Assembly: GCF_051401765.1 (NCBI RefSeq)
Contig: NW_027480423.1
Coordinates: forward strand, 3,162,001 to 3,226,000
Reading direction: 5' to 3'
DNA: 64,000 nucleotides
Source of the DNA: Calliopsis andreniformis
Taxonomy: Eukaryota > Arthropoda > Insecta > Hymenoptera > Andrenidae
A program made the translations under genes and the position numbers. Shown one piece after another: positions 25,892 through 39,289 of the stretch; the first letter of the stretch is position 1; every line of letters starts with the position of its first letter. The notes below the pieces were generated by a model that was given only the letters and a program-made list of their open reading frames with translations, was not told the DNA's origin and did not search any database.

Positions 25892-27717
25892 TAGTTAGGG
25901 CCTTAGAAGTCAGCGCCAGAAGCATAAGCTACAAAATAAATACAACAGTCTTTCCATCGTATAAAACGAATAATTGCAACCTGTGTGATTGTTATGGACA
26001 TATCTACGTTCCGGGCAATCTAGGCTTCACTGTAGGGCGTTGCTCCACCAAATCGAATAGTTAAGGCCTAAGAAGTCAACGCCAGAAGCGTAAAATACAA
26101 CATAAATACAACAGATTTTCCATCGTATATAATGTATATTTGCGAACAGTGTGAAAGTAATGGTCATTTCTACGTACCGGACAACCTAGGCTCCACTCTC
26201 TGGCGTTGCTCCACCAAATCGAATATCTAGGGCCTTAGAAGTCAACGCCAGAAGCATAAAATACAATAAAGATGCAAAAGTTTTTCCATCGTATAACAGG
26301 AGTAACTGCAAACAGTGTGGAAGTAATGGTCATTTCCATATTCCGGTCCTCCTAGTCTTCACTCTGGGGCGTTGTTCCACCAGATCGAATAGTTAGGGAC
26401 CAAGAAGTCAACGCCAGAAGAATAAAATACAATATAAGTACAAAAGTTTTTCCATCGTATAAAACGAATAATTGCAAACAGTGTGAAAGATATGGACATT
26501 TCTACGTTCCGGGCTACATAGGCTTCACTCTATGGCGTTCTTCCACCACATCGAATAGCAACGGCCTCAGAAGTCAACGCCAGAAGCATAAAATACAATA
26601 TAAATATAACAGTTTTTCCATCGTCTAAAACGAATAATAGCAACCAGTGTGAAAGTTATGGTCATTTCTACGTTCCGGGCAACATAGGCTTCACTCTAGT
26701 GCGTTGCGCCACCAGATCAAACAGTTAGGGCCTTAGAAGTCAACGCCCGAAGCATTAAATACAAAATAAATAGAACAGTTTTTGCATTGTATAAAACGAA
26801 TATTTGCTACCAGTGTAAAAGTCATGGTCATTTCTACGTCCCGGGCAACCTAGGTTTCACTCCAAGGAGTTGCTCCACCTCATCGAATAGTTACGGCCTA
26901 AGAAGTCAACGCCAGAAGCATAAAATACAATATAAATACAACAGATTTTCCATCGTATAAAACGAATAATTGCAACCAGTATGAAACTTATGGTCATTTC
27001 TACTTTCCGAGCAACCTGGGCTTCACCCTAGGGCGTTGCTCCAAAAGGTTGAATAGTTAGGGCGTTAGAAGTCAACGCCCGAACCATCAAATGCAAAAAA
27101 AATACAACAGTGTTTCCATCATATAACAGGAATAATTGCAACCAGTTTGAAAGTGATGGCCAATTATACGTTCCGGGCAACCTAGGCTTCACTCTATTGC
27201 GTTGCTCCACCAGATCGAATAGTTAGGGACTAAGAAGTCAACGCCAGAAGCATAAAACACTATATAAATACAACAGCTTTTCCATCATATAAAACGAATA
27301 ATTGAAACCAGGATGAAAGTTATGGTCATTTCTACTTTCCGGGCAACCTAGGCTTCACTCTAGGGCGTTGCACCACCAGATCGAATAGTTAGGGCCTTAG
27401 AAGTCAACGCCAGAAGCATAAAATACAAAATAAATAAAACAGTTTTTCCATCGTATAAAACGAATAATTGCTACCAGTGTGAAAGTTGTGGTCATTTCTA
27501 CGTTCCGCGCAACCTAGGTTTCACCCTAGGGCGTTGTTCCACCAGATGGAATAGTTAGGGCCTAAGAAGTCAACGCCAGAAGCATAAAATACGATATAAA
27601 TACAACAGCTTTTCCATCGTATAAAACGAATAATTGCTACCAGTGTGAAAGTTGTGGTCATTTCTACGTTCCACGCAACCTAGGCTTCACTCTAGGGCGA
27701 TGCTCCATCAGACCGAA
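25892..27717. repeat. Mixed monomers with short S-like pieces
   Basis: Eleven monomers without a long partner in the window. Pieces resemble S. At 26690-27060 they match the S monomers with ATCAAACAGTTAG, TTTTGCATTGTATAAAACG and CCAAAAGGTTGAATAG. At 27225-27560 they match those with AAAACACTATATAAATACAA and TTCCGCGCAACCTAGG. They carry more substitutions than the S copies upstream. I see nothing other than satellite. Confidence 0.78.
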
Positions 27718-30072
27718 TAGTTAGGGCCTTAGAAATCAACGCCAGAAGCATAAAATACAATAAAGATGCAACAGTTTTTCCATCGTAAAACAGGAATAAT
27801 TGCAACCAGGGTGAAGGTAATGGTCATTTCTACGTTCCGGGCAACGTAGGTTTCACTCTAAGGCGTTGTTCCACCAGATCGAATAGTTAGGGCCTAAGAA
27901 GTCAACGCCAGAAGCATAAAATACAATATAAATGTAACAGTTTTTCCATCGTATAAAACGAATAATAGCAACCAGTGTGAAAGTTAAGGTCATTTCTACG
28001 TTCCGGGCAACCTAGGTTTCACTCTAGGGCGTTGCTCTACCAGATCGAATAGCTAGGGACTTAGAATTCAACGCCAGGAGGATAAAATACAATATAAGTA
28101 CAACAGTTATTCCATCGTATAAAATGAGTAGTTGCAAACATTGTGAAAGTAATGGTCATTTCTACGTTCCGGGCAACCTAGGCGTCACTCTAGGGCGTTG
28201 CTCCACCACATCTAATAGCTACGACCTTAGAAGTCAACGCCAGATGCATACAATACAATATAAATACAACAGCTTTTCCATCGTACAAAATGAATAATAG
28301 CAATCAGTGTGAAAGTAATGGTCATTTCTACGTTCCGGTCAACCTAGGCTTCACTCTAGGTCGTTGCTCCACCAGATCAAATAGCTAGCGACTTAGAATT
28401 AAACGCCAGAAGCATATAATACAATAAAAATACAACAGTTTTTCCATCGTATAACAGGAATAATTGCAACCAGTGTGAATGGAATTGTCATTTCTATGTT
28501 TCGGGCAACCTAGGCTTCACTCTAGGGCGGTGCTCCACCAGATCAAATAGTTAGGGCCTAAGAAGTCAACGCCAGAAGCATAAAATACAACATAAATACA
28601 ACAGATTTTCCATCGTATATAATGTATATTTGCAAACAGTGTGAAAGTAATGGTCATTTCTATGTACCGGGCAACCTAGGCCCCACTCTCGGGCGTTGCT
28701 CCACCAAATCAAATAGCTAGGGCCTTAGAGGTCAACGCCAGAAGCATAAAATACAATAAAGATGCAAAAGTTTTTCCATCGTATAACAGGAATAACTGCA
28801 AACAGTGCGAAAGTAATGGTCATTTCCATGTTCCGGGCAACCTAGTCTTCACTCTAGGATGTTGTTCCACCAGATCGAATAATTAGGGTCTAAGAAGTCA
28901 ACACCAGAAGAATAAAATACAATATAAGTACAAAAGCTTTGCCATCGTATAAAATGAGTAATTGCAAACATTGTGAAAGTAATGGTCATTTCTACGTTCC
29001 GGGCCACCTAGGCGTCACTCTAGGGCGTTGCTCCACCACATCTAATAGCTACGGCCTTAGAATTCAACCCCAGATGAATAAAATACAATAAAGATGCCAC
29101 AGCTTTTCCATCGTATAAAACGAATAATTGCAACCAGTGTGAAAGTTATGGTCATTTCTACGTTCCGGGCAACCTAGGCTTCACTCTAGGGCGTTGCGCC
29201 ACCAGATCGAATAGTTAGGGCCTTAGAAGTCAACGCCCGAAGCATGAAATACAAAATAAATAAAACAGTTTTTCCATCGTATAAAACGAATAATTGCAAC
29301 CAGTATGAAAGTTAACGTCATATCTACTTTCCGGGCAACATAGGCTTCACCCTTTGTCGTTGCACCAACAGATTGAATAGTTAGGGCCTTATAAGTCAAC
29401 GCCCGAAGCATAAAATACAAAATAAATAGAACAGTTTTTCCATCGTATAAAACGAATAATTGCTACCAGTATGAAACTTATGGTCATTTCTACTTTCCGA
29501 GCATGCTAGGCTTCACTCTAGGGCGTTGCTCCAACAGATTCAATAGTTAGGACCTTAGAAGTGAACGCCCGAACCATAAAATGCAAAAAAAATACAACAG
29601 TGTTTCCATCATATAACAGGAATAATTGCAACCAGTTTGAAAGTGATGGCCAATTCTACGTTCCGGGCAACCTAGGCTTCTCTCTAGGGCGTTGCTCCAC
29701 CACATCGAATAGATAGTGCCTTAGAAGTCAACGCTAGAAGCATAAAATACAATATAAATACAACAGTTTTTCCATCGTATAAAAGGAATAATTGCAACCA
29801 GTATGAAACTTATGGTCATTTCTACCTTCCGAGCAACCTAGGCTTCACCCTAGAGCCTTGCTCCAACAGATTGAATAGATTGGGCCTTAGAAGTCAACGC
29901 CCAAACCATAAAATGCAAAAAAAATACAACAGTGTTTCCATCATATATCAGGAATATTTGCAACCAGTTTGAAAGTGATGGCCAAATCTACGTTCCGGGC
30001 AACCTAGGTTTCACTCCAGGGCGTTGCTCGACCAGACCGAATAGTTACGGCCTAAGATGTCAACGCCAGAAG
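27718..30072. repeat. Block B, copy 4 (diverged, rearranged)
   Basis: Follows block B from the monomer after GCTCCATCAGACCGAATAG (equivalent to 10458). The offset to B copy 1 is 17260 bp at first and 17426 bp by 29223, because one monomer is added (about 28380-28550, marked AGCATATAATACAATAAAAA). It drops to 17094 bp by 29932, because two monomers are lost near 29690. Order and landmarks are otherwise preserved, with more substitutions than B copies 1 and 3, for example CACCCTTTGTCGTTG near 29350 and AGAATTCAACCCC near 29060. Confidence 0.75.
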
Positions 30073-32265
30073 CATACAATACGATATAAATGCAAAAGCT
30101 TTTCCATCGTATAAAACGAATAATTGCAGCCAGTGTGAAAGTTATGGTCATTTCTACATTCCGAGCAACCTAGGATTGACTCTAGGGCGCTCCTCCACCA
30201 GATCGAATAGTTAGGTCCTTAGAAGTAAACGCCAGAAGCATAAAATACGATATAAATACAACAGCTTTTCCATCGCATAAAACGAATAATTGCAACCAGT
30301 GTGAAAGTAATGGTCATTTCTACGTTCCGAGCACCCTAGGCGTCACTCTAGGGCGTTGCTCCACCACATCTAATAGCTACGGCCTTAGAAGTCAACGCCA
30401 GAGGCTTAAAGTACAATATAAATACAACAGCGTTTCCATTGTATAAAACGAATAATTGCAACCAGTATGAAAGTTATGGTCATTTCTATATTCCGAGCAA
30501 CCTAGGATTCACTCTATGGCGTTGCTCCTCCAGATCGAATAGTTAGGTCCTTAGAAGTAAACGCCAGAAGCATAAAATACGATATAAATACAACAGCGTT
30601 TCCATCGTATAAAACGAATAATAGCAACCAGTGTGAAAGTTATGGTCTTTTCTACATTCCGAGCAACCTAGGATTGACTCTAGGGCGCTCCTCCACCAGA
30701 TCGAAAAGTTAGGTCCTTAGAAGTAAACGCCAGAAGCATAAAATACGATATAAATACAACAGCGTTTCCATCGTATAAAACGAATAACTGCAACCAGTAT
30801 GAAACTTATGGTCATTTCTACTTTCCGAGCAACCTAGGCTTCACCCTAGGGCGTTGCTCCAACAGATTGAATAGTTAGGGCCTTAGAAGTCAACGCCCGA
30901 ACCATAAAATGCAAAAAAAATACAACAGTGTTTCCATCATATAACAGGAATAATTGCAACCAGTTTGAAAGTGATGGCCAATTCTACGTTCCGGGCAACC
31001 TAGGTTTCACACCAGGGCGTTGCTCCACCAGAAGGAATAGTTACGGCCTAAGAAGTCAACGCCAGAAGCATAAAATACGATATAAATACAACAGCTTTTC
31101 CATCGAATAAAACGAATAATTGCAACCAGTGTGAAAGTAATGGTCATTTCTACGTTCCGAGCACCCTAGGCGTCACTCTAGGGCGTTGCTCCACCAGATC
31201 GAATAGTTTGGTCCTTAGAAGTAAACGCCAGAAGCATAAAATACGATATAAATACAACAACGTTTCCATCGTATAAAACGAATAATTGCAACCAGTGTGA
31301 AAGTTATGGTCATTTCTACATTCCGAGCAACCTAGGATTCACTCTAGGGCGCTCCTCCACCAGATCGAATAGTTAGGTCCTTAGAAGTAAACTCCAGAAG
31401 CATAAAATACGATATAAATACAACAGCGTTTCCATCGTATAAAACGAATAATTGCAACCAGTGTGAAAGTTATGGTCATTTCTACATTCCGAGCAACCTA
31501 GGATTCACTCTAGGGCGTTGTTCCACCAGATCGAATAGTTAGGGCCTAAGAAGTGAACGCCAGAAGCATAAAATGCAATAAAAATACAACAGTTTTTCCA
31601 TCGTATAACAGGATTAATTGCAACCAGTTTGAAAGTGATGGTCATTTCTCCTTTCCGGGCAACCTAGGCTTCACTCTAGGGCGTTGCTCCACCAGATCGA
31701 ATAGCTAGGGCCCTAGAAGTCAACGCCAGAAGCATAAAATACAATATAAATACAACAGTTTTTCCATCGTATAAAACGAATAATTGCAACCAGTATGAAA
31801 CTGATGGGCATTTCTACTTTCCGAGCAACCTAGGCTTCACCCTAGGGCGTTGCTCCAACAGGTTGAATAGTTAGGGCCTTAGAAGTCAACGCCCGAAGCA
31901 TAAAATGCAATAAAAATACAACAGTGTTTCCGTCATATAAAACGAATAATTGCAACCAGTATGAAACTTATGGTCATTTCTACTTTCCGAGCAAGCTCGG
32001 CTTCACCCTAGAGCGTTGCTCCAACAGATTCAATAGTTAGGACCTTAGAAGTGAACGCCCGAACCATAAAATGCAAAAAAAATACAACAGTGTTTCCATC
32101 ATATAACAGGAATAATTGCAACCAGTTTGAAAGTGATGGCCAATTCTACGTTCCGGGCAGCCTAGGCTTCTCTCTAGGGCGTTGCTCCACCAGATCGAAT
32201 AGATAGTGCCTTAGAAGTCAACGCTAGAAGCATAAATTACAATATAAATACAACAGTTTTTCCTT
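30073..32265. repeat. Diverged S-related monomers
   Basis: About 13 monomers resembling the second half of unit S in order. The segment at about 30890-31990 parallels 8480-9620 with additional substitutions (for example CACACCAGGGCGTTG instead of CACACCAGTGCGTTG). The monomer with GCGCTCCTCCACCAGATCG is present three times at 30185, 30688 and 31350, which suggests local 3-monomer amplification. The pattern breaks down by about 32265, where a 3-base shortening (TTTTTCCTTGTATAAAACG) occurs. Confidence 0.7.
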
Positions 32266-33696
32266 GTATAAAACGAATAATTGCTACCAGTGTAAAAGTT
32301 ATGGTCATTTCTGCGTTCCGGGCAACCTAGGCTTCACCCTAGGCCGTCGTTCCACCAGATCGAATAGTTAGGGCCTAAGAAGTCAACGCCAGAAGCATAA
32401 AATGCAATAAAAATACAACAGTTTTTCCATTGTATAAAACGAATAATTGCAACCAGTATGAACCTTATGGTCATTTCTACTTTCCGAGCAACCTAGGCTT
32501 CACCCTAGGCCGTTGCTCCAACAGATGGAATAGCTAGGGCCTTAGAAGTCAACGCCCGAAGCATCAAATGCAATAAAAATACAACAGTGTTTCCATCATA
32601 TAACAGGAATAATTGCAACCAGTTTGAAAGTGATGGCCAATTCTACGTTCCAGGCAACCTAGGCTTCACTCTATTGCGTTGCTCCACCAGATCGAATAGT
32701 TAGAGCCTTAGAAGTCAACGCCAGAAGCATAAAATACAATATAAGTACAACTGTTTTTCCATCGTATAAAACGAATAATTGCAACCGGTGTGAAAGTTAT
32801 TTCCATTTCTACGTTCCGGGCAACCTAGGCTTCACCCGAGGGCCTTGTTCCACCAGATGGAATAGTTAGGGCATAAGAAGTCAACGCCAGAAGCATAAAA
32901 TACGATATAAGTAAAACAGTTTTTCCATCGTATTAAATGTATAATTGCAAACATTGCGAAAGTAATGGTCATTTCTACGTTCTGGGCAACCTAGGCTACA
33001 CACTAGGGCGTTGCTCCAACAGATTCAATAGTTAGGGTCTAAGAAGTGAACGCCAGAAGCATAAAATACAATATAAATACAACAGTTTTTCCATCATATA
33101 AAACGAGTAATTGCAACCAGTATGAAAGTTGTGGTCATTTCTACTTAACCGGGCAACCTAGGCTACACCCTAGGGCGTTGCTCCAACAGATTGAATAGTA
33201 AGGGCCTTAGAAGTCAATGCCCGAAGCATAAAGTGCAATAAAAATACTACAGTTTTTCCATCATATAAACGGAATAATTGCAACCAGTTTGAAAGTGATG
33301 GTCATTTCTACGTTCCGGGCAACCTAGGCTTCACACTAGGGCGTTGCTCCACCAGATCGAATAGTTTGTGCCTTAGAAGTCAACGCCAGAAGCATAAAAT
33401 ACAATATAAATACAATCGTTTTTCCATCGTATAAAACGAATGATTGCTACCAGTGTGGAAGTAGTGGTCATTTCTACGTTCCGGGCAACCTAGGCCTCAC
33501 TCTAGGGTGTTGTTCCACCAGATTGAATAGTAAGGGCCTAAGAAATCAACGCCAGAAGCATAAAATACAATTTAAATACAACAGTTTTTCCATCGTATAA
33601 AGCGAATAATTAACAACCAGTGTGAATGTTATGGTCATTTTTACATTCCGAGCAACCTAGGCTTCACTCTAGGGCATTGATCCAACAGAATGAATA

Positions 33697-33935
33697 GTTA
33701 GGGCCTTAGAAGTCAACGCCCGAAGCATAAAATACAATATAAATACAACAGTTTTTCCATTGTATAAAACGATTAATTGCTACCAGTGTAAAAGCTATGA
33801 TCAGTTCTACGTTCGGGGCAACCTAGGCCTCACTCTAGGTCGTCGTTCCATCAGATCGAATTGTTAGGGCCTAAGAAGTCAACGCCAGAAGCATAAGATA
33901 CTATATAAACATAACAGTTTTTCCATCGTGTAAAA
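33697..33935. repeat. Duplicated stretch, 16-monomer offset (partner 36353-36591)
   Basis: Shares the rare string AAAAGCTATGATCAGTTCTA followed by CGGGGCAACCTAGGCCTCAC and TAGGTCG, then AAGATACTATATAAACATAA. The offset is 2656 bp (16 x 166). The copies differ at several bases, so this is an older event than the 5810 bp duplication. Confidence 0.7.
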
Positions 33936-35354
33936 CAAATAATTGCTACCGGTGTGAATCTTAACGTCATTTCTACTTTCCGGGCAACCTAGGCTTCACC
34001 CTAGGGCGTTGCTCCAACAGATTGAATAGTTAGGGCCTTAGAAGTCAACGCCCGATGCATAAAATACAAAACAAATAGAACAGGTTTTCCATCGTGTAAA
34101 ACGAATAATTGCTACCGGTGTGAAAGTTATGGTCATTTCTACGTTCCGGTCAACCTAGGCTTCACCATAGGGCGTTGTTCCAACAGATCGAATAGTTAGG
34201 GCCTAAGAAGTGAACGCCAGAAGCATAAAATACAATATAAATACAACTGTTTTTCCATCGTATAAAACGAATAATTGCAACCAGTATGAAAGCTATGGTT
34301 ATTTGTACGTTTCAGGCAACCTAGGCTTCACTATAGGGCGTTGTTCCACCAGATCGAACAGTTAGGGCCTTAGAAGTCAACGACCGAAGCATAAAATACA
34401 AAATTAATAGATCAGTTTTTCCATCGTATAAAACTAATAATAGCAACCAGTGACAAAGTTATGGTCATTTCTGCGTTCCGGGCAACCTAGGCTTCTCCCC
34501 AGGGCGTTGTTCCACCAGATCGAATAGTTAGGGCCTAAGAAGTGAACGCCAGCAGCATAAAATACAATATAAATACAACAGTTCTTCCATCATATAAAAC
34601 GAATAATTGCAACCAGTATGAAAGTTATTGTCATTTCTACGTTCCGGGCGACCTACGCTTCACTCTATGGCGTTCTTCCACCACATCGAATAGCTGCGGA
34701 CTCAGAAGTCAACGCCTGAAGCATAAAATACAATAAAAATACAACAGTCTTTCCATCCTATAACAGGAATAATTGCAACCCGTGTGAAAGTGATGGTCAT
34801 TTGTACATTCCAGGCAACCTAGGCTTCACTCTAGGGCGTTGTTCCACCAGATCGAATTGTTAGGGCCTAAGAAGTCAACGCCAGAAGCATAAGATACAAT
34901 GTAAATATAACAGTTTTTCCATCGTATAGAACGAATAATAGCAACCAGTGTGAAAGTTATGGTCATTTCTACGTTCCGGGCAACGTAGGCTTCACTCTAG
35001 GGCGTTGCTCCACCAGGTCAAACAGTTAGGGCCTTAGAAGTCAACGCCCGGAGCATAAAATACAAAATAAATACAACAGTTTTTCCATTGTATAAAACGA
35101 GTAATTGCTACCAGTGTAAAAGTTATGGTCATTTCTACATTCCGAGCAACCTAGGCATCACTCTAGGGCGTTGACACAACAGATTGAATAGTTAGGGCCT
35201 TAGAAGTCAACGCCCGAAGCATAAAATGCAGTAAAAATACAACAGTTTTTCCAGCATATAAAACGAATAATTGCAACCAGTATGAAGGTTAACGTCATTT
35301 CTACTTTCCGGGCAACCTAGGCTTCACTCTACGGCGTTGATCCACCAGATTGAA

Positions 35355-35971
35355 TAGTTAGGGCCTAAGAAATCAACGCCAGAAGCATAAAATACAATTT
35401 AAATATAACAGTTTTTCCATCGTATAAAACGAATAATTTCAACCAGTGTGAATGTTATGGTCATTTTTACATTCCGAGCAACCTAGGCTTCACTCTAGGG
35501 CGTTGATACACCAGATAGAATAGTTAGGGCCTTAGAAGTCAACGCCAGAAGCGTAAAATTCAATAAAGATGCAACAGTTTTTCCATCGTATAACAGGAGT
35601 CACTGCAAACAGTGTGAAAGTACTGGTCATTTCTACGTTCCGGGTAGCCTAGGCTTCACCCTAGGGCGTTGCTAGAACAGATCGAATAGTTAGGGCCTTA
35701 GAAGTCAACGGCCGAAGCATAAAATACAAAATAAATAGAACTGTTTTTCCATCGTATAAAACGACTAATTGCTACCGGTGTGAAAGTTATTTCCATTTCT
35801 ACGTTCCGGTCAACCTAGGCTTCACCCTAGGGCGTTGTTCCACAAGATTGAATAGTTGTGGCATAAGAAGTCAACGCCAGAACCATAAAATACAATATAA
35901 GTACAACAGTTTTTCCATCGTATAAAATGAATAATTGCAAACATTGCGAAAGTAATGGTCATTTCTACGTT
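35355..35971. repeat. Duplicated stretch, 28-monomer offset (partner 40001-40619)
   Basis: Both copies contain CAGGAGTCACTGCAAACAG, the unusual GGGCGTTGCTAGAACAGATC, AACGGCCGAAGCATAAAATA and ACGACTAATTGCTACCGG, in that order. The offset is about 4647 bp (28 x 166 minus 1). Agreement ends near CTACGTTCC, where one copy reads AGGCAGCC and the other GGGCAACC. Confidence 0.75.
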
Positions 35972-36153
35972 CCAGGCAGCCTAGGCGTCACTCTAGTGCG
36001 TTGCTCCCTCACATCTAATAGCTACGGCCTTAGACGTCAACGACAGAAGCATAAAATACAATAAAGATGCAACAGCTTTTCCATCCTATAAAACGAATAA
36101 TTGCAACCAGTGTGAAAGTTATTGTCTTTTCCACTTTCCGGGCAACCTAGGCT
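35771..36153. repeat. Duplicated stretch, 14-monomer offset (partner 38094-38476)
   Basis: Shares GTTATTTCCATTTCTACG, TTCCACAAGATTGAATAGTT, TTCCAGGCAGCCTAGGCGTC, CTTAGACGTCAACGACAG and TTATTGTCTTTTCCACTTTC. The offset is 2323 bp (14 x 166 minus 1). It overlaps the 28-monomer duplication above, so this stretch has been copied more than once. Confidence 0.75.
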
Positions 36154-37179
36154 TCACCCTAGGGCGTTGCTCCAACAGATTGAATAGTTAGGACCTTAGA
36201 AGTCAGAGCCCGAAGCATAAAATGCAATAAAAATGCAGCAGTTTTTCCATCGTATAAAACGAATAATAGCAACCAGTGTGAAAGTGATGGTCATTTCTAC
36301 GTTCCGGGCAACCTAGGCTTCACTCTAGGGCGTTGCTCCAGCAGATCGAGTAGTTAGGGCCTTAGAAGTCAACGCCCGAAGCATAAAATAAAATATAAAT
36401 ACAACAGTTTTTCCATTGTATAAAACGATTAATTGCTACCAGTGTAAAAGCTATGATCAGTTCTACGTTCGGGGCAACCTAGGCCTCACTCTAGGTCGTT
36501 GTTCCATCAGATCGAATTGTTAGGGCCTAAGAAGTCAACGCCAGTAGCATAAGATACTATATAAACATAACAGTTTTTCCATCGTATAAAACGAGTGATT
36601 GCTACCAGTATGGACGTGATGTCATTTCTACGTTCCGGGCAACCTAGGCCTCTCTCTAGGGTGTTGTTCCACCAGATTGAATAGTTAGGGCCTAAGAAGT
36701 GAACGCCAGCAGCATAAAATACAATATAAATACAATAGCTTTTCCATCGTATAAAACGAATAATTTCAACCAGTGTGAATGTTATGGTCATTTCTACATT
36801 CCGAGCAACCTAGGCTTCACTCTAGGGCATTGATCCAACAGAATGAATAGTTAGGGCCTTAGAAGTCAACGCCCGAAGTATAAAATACAGTATAAATACA
36901 ACAGTTTTTCCATCGTATAAAACGAATAATTTCAACCAATGTGAATGTTATGGTCATTTCTACATTCCGAGCAACCTAGGCTTCACTCTAGGGCGTTGAA
37001 CCAACAGATTTCATAGTTTGTGCCTTAGAAGTCAACGCCAGAAGCATAAAATACAATATAAATACAACAGTTTTTCCATTGTATAAAACGAATAATTGCT
37101 ACCAGTGTAAAAGTTATGGTCATTTCTACGTTCCGGGCAACCTAGGCTTCACCCTAGGGCGTTGTTCCACCAGATCGAA

Positions 37180-38050
37180 TAGTTAGGGCCTAAGAAGTGA
37201 ACGCCAGAAGCATAAAATACAATATAAATACAACAGTTTTTCCATCGTATAAAAGGATTAATTGCAACCAGTTTGAAAGTGATGGTCATTTCTACGTTCC
37301 GGGCAACCTAGGCTTCACTCTAGGGCGTTGCACCACCAGATCGAATAGTTAGGGCCTTAGAAGTCAACGCCAGAAGCATAAAATACCATAAAGATGCAAC
37401 AGCTTTTCCATCGTATAAAACGAATAATTTCAACCAGTGTGAATGTTATGGACATTTCTACATTCCGAGCAACCTAGGCTTCACTCTAGGGCGTTGACAC
37501 AACAGATTGAATAGTTGGGGCCTTAGAAGTCAACGCCCGAAGCATAAAATGCAGTAAAAATACAACAGTGTTTCTACCGTATAAAAGGATTAATTGCAAC
37601 CAGTTTGAAAGTGATGGTCATTTCTACGTTCCGGTCAACCTAGGCTTCACTCTACGGCGTTGCTCCACCAGATCGAATAGTTAGGGCCTTAGAAGTCAAC
37701 GCCAGAAGCATAAAATACAATAAAGATGCAACAGCTTTTCCATCGTATAAAACGAGTAATTTCAACCAGTGTGAATGTTATGGTCATTTCTACATTCCGA
37801 GCATCCTAGGCTTCACTCTAGGGCGTTGAACCAACAGATTGAATAGTTTGTGCCTTAGAAGTCAACGCCAGAAGCATAAAATACGATATAAATACAACAG
37901 TTTTTCCATCGTATAAAACGAATGATTGCTACCAGTATGGAAGTGATGGTCATTTCTACGTGCCGGGCAACCTACGCCTCACTCTAGGGTGTTGCTCCAC
38001 CAGATTGAATAGTTAGGGCCTAAGAAATCAACGCCAGAAGCATAAAGTAC
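37180..38050. repeat. Duplicated stretch, 12-monomer offset (partner 39171-40040)
   Basis: The landmark GGCGTTGCACCACCAGATCG at about 37325 recurs 1991 bp downstream (12 x 166 minus 1). It is followed in both by CCATAAAGATGCAACAGC, GTTTCTAYCGTATAAAAGG and CATAGTTTGTGCCTTAG-type monomers. Substitutions are scattered between the copies. Confidence 0.72.
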
Positions 38051-39289
38051 AATTTAAATATTACAATTTTTCCATCGTATAAAACGAATAATTGCTACCG
38101 GTGTGAAAGTTATTTCCATTTCTACGTTCCGGTCAACCTAGGCTTCACGCTAGGGCGTTGTTCCACAAGATTGAATAGTTGTGGCATAAGAAGTCAACGC
38201 CAGAAGCATAAAATACAATATAAGTACAACAGTTTTTCCATCGTATAAAATGAATAATTGCAAACATTGCGAAAGTAATGGTCATTTCTACGTTCCAGGC
38301 AGCCTAGGCGTCACTCTAGTGCGTTGCTCCAGCACATCTAATAGCTACGGCCTTAGACGTCAACGACAGAAGCATAAAATACAATAAAGATGCAACAGCT
38401 TTTCCATCGTATAAAACGAATAATTGCAACCAGTGTGAAAGTTATTGTCTTTTCCACTTTCCGGGCAACCTAGGCGTCACCCTAGGGTGTTGTTCCAACA
38501 GGTTGAATAGTTAGGACCTTAGAAGTCAATGCCCGAAGCATAAAATGCAATAAAAATACAACAGTTTTTCCATCATATAACAGGTATAATTGCCACCAGT
38601 TTGAAAGTGATGGTCATTTCTACGTTCCGGGCAACATAGGCTTCACTCTAGGGCATTGCTCCTCCTGATCGAATAGTTTGTGCCTTAGAAGTCAACGCCA
38701 GAAGCATAAAATACAATATAAATACAACAGTTTTTCCATCGTATAAAACGAATGATTGCTACCAGTATGGAAGTGATGTCATTTCTACGTTCCGGGCAAC
38801 CTAGGCCTCACTCTAGGGTGTTGTTCCACCAGATTGAATAGTTAGGGCCTAAGAAGTGAACGCCAGCAGCATAAAATACAATATAAATACAATAGCTTTT
38901 CCATCGTATAAAACGAATAATTGCAACCAGTGTGAAAGTTATTGTCATTTCTACTTCCCGCGCAACCTAGGCTTCACCCTAGGGCGTTGCTCCAACAGAT
39001 TGAATAGTTAGGGCCTTAGAAGTCAACGCCCGATGCATAAAATGCAAAACAAATAGAACAGTTTTTCCATCGTGTAAAACGAATAATTGCTACCGGTGTG
39101 AAAGTTATGGTCATTTCTACGTTCCGGTCAACCTAGGCTTCACCATAGGGCGTTGTTCCAACAGATCGAATAGTTAGGGCCTAAGAAGTGAACGCCAGAA
39201 GCATAAAATACAATATAAATACAACAGTTTTTCCATCGTATAAAAGGATTAATTGCAACCAGTTTGAAAGTGATGGTCATTTCTACGTT

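Noticed and set aside
36507..36791. Longest open frame, 94 codons on the minus strand
   Set aside because: It spans less than two monomers and is made of the same frames seen elsewhere on that strand. It has no recognisable domain and no ribosome-binding or promoter context.
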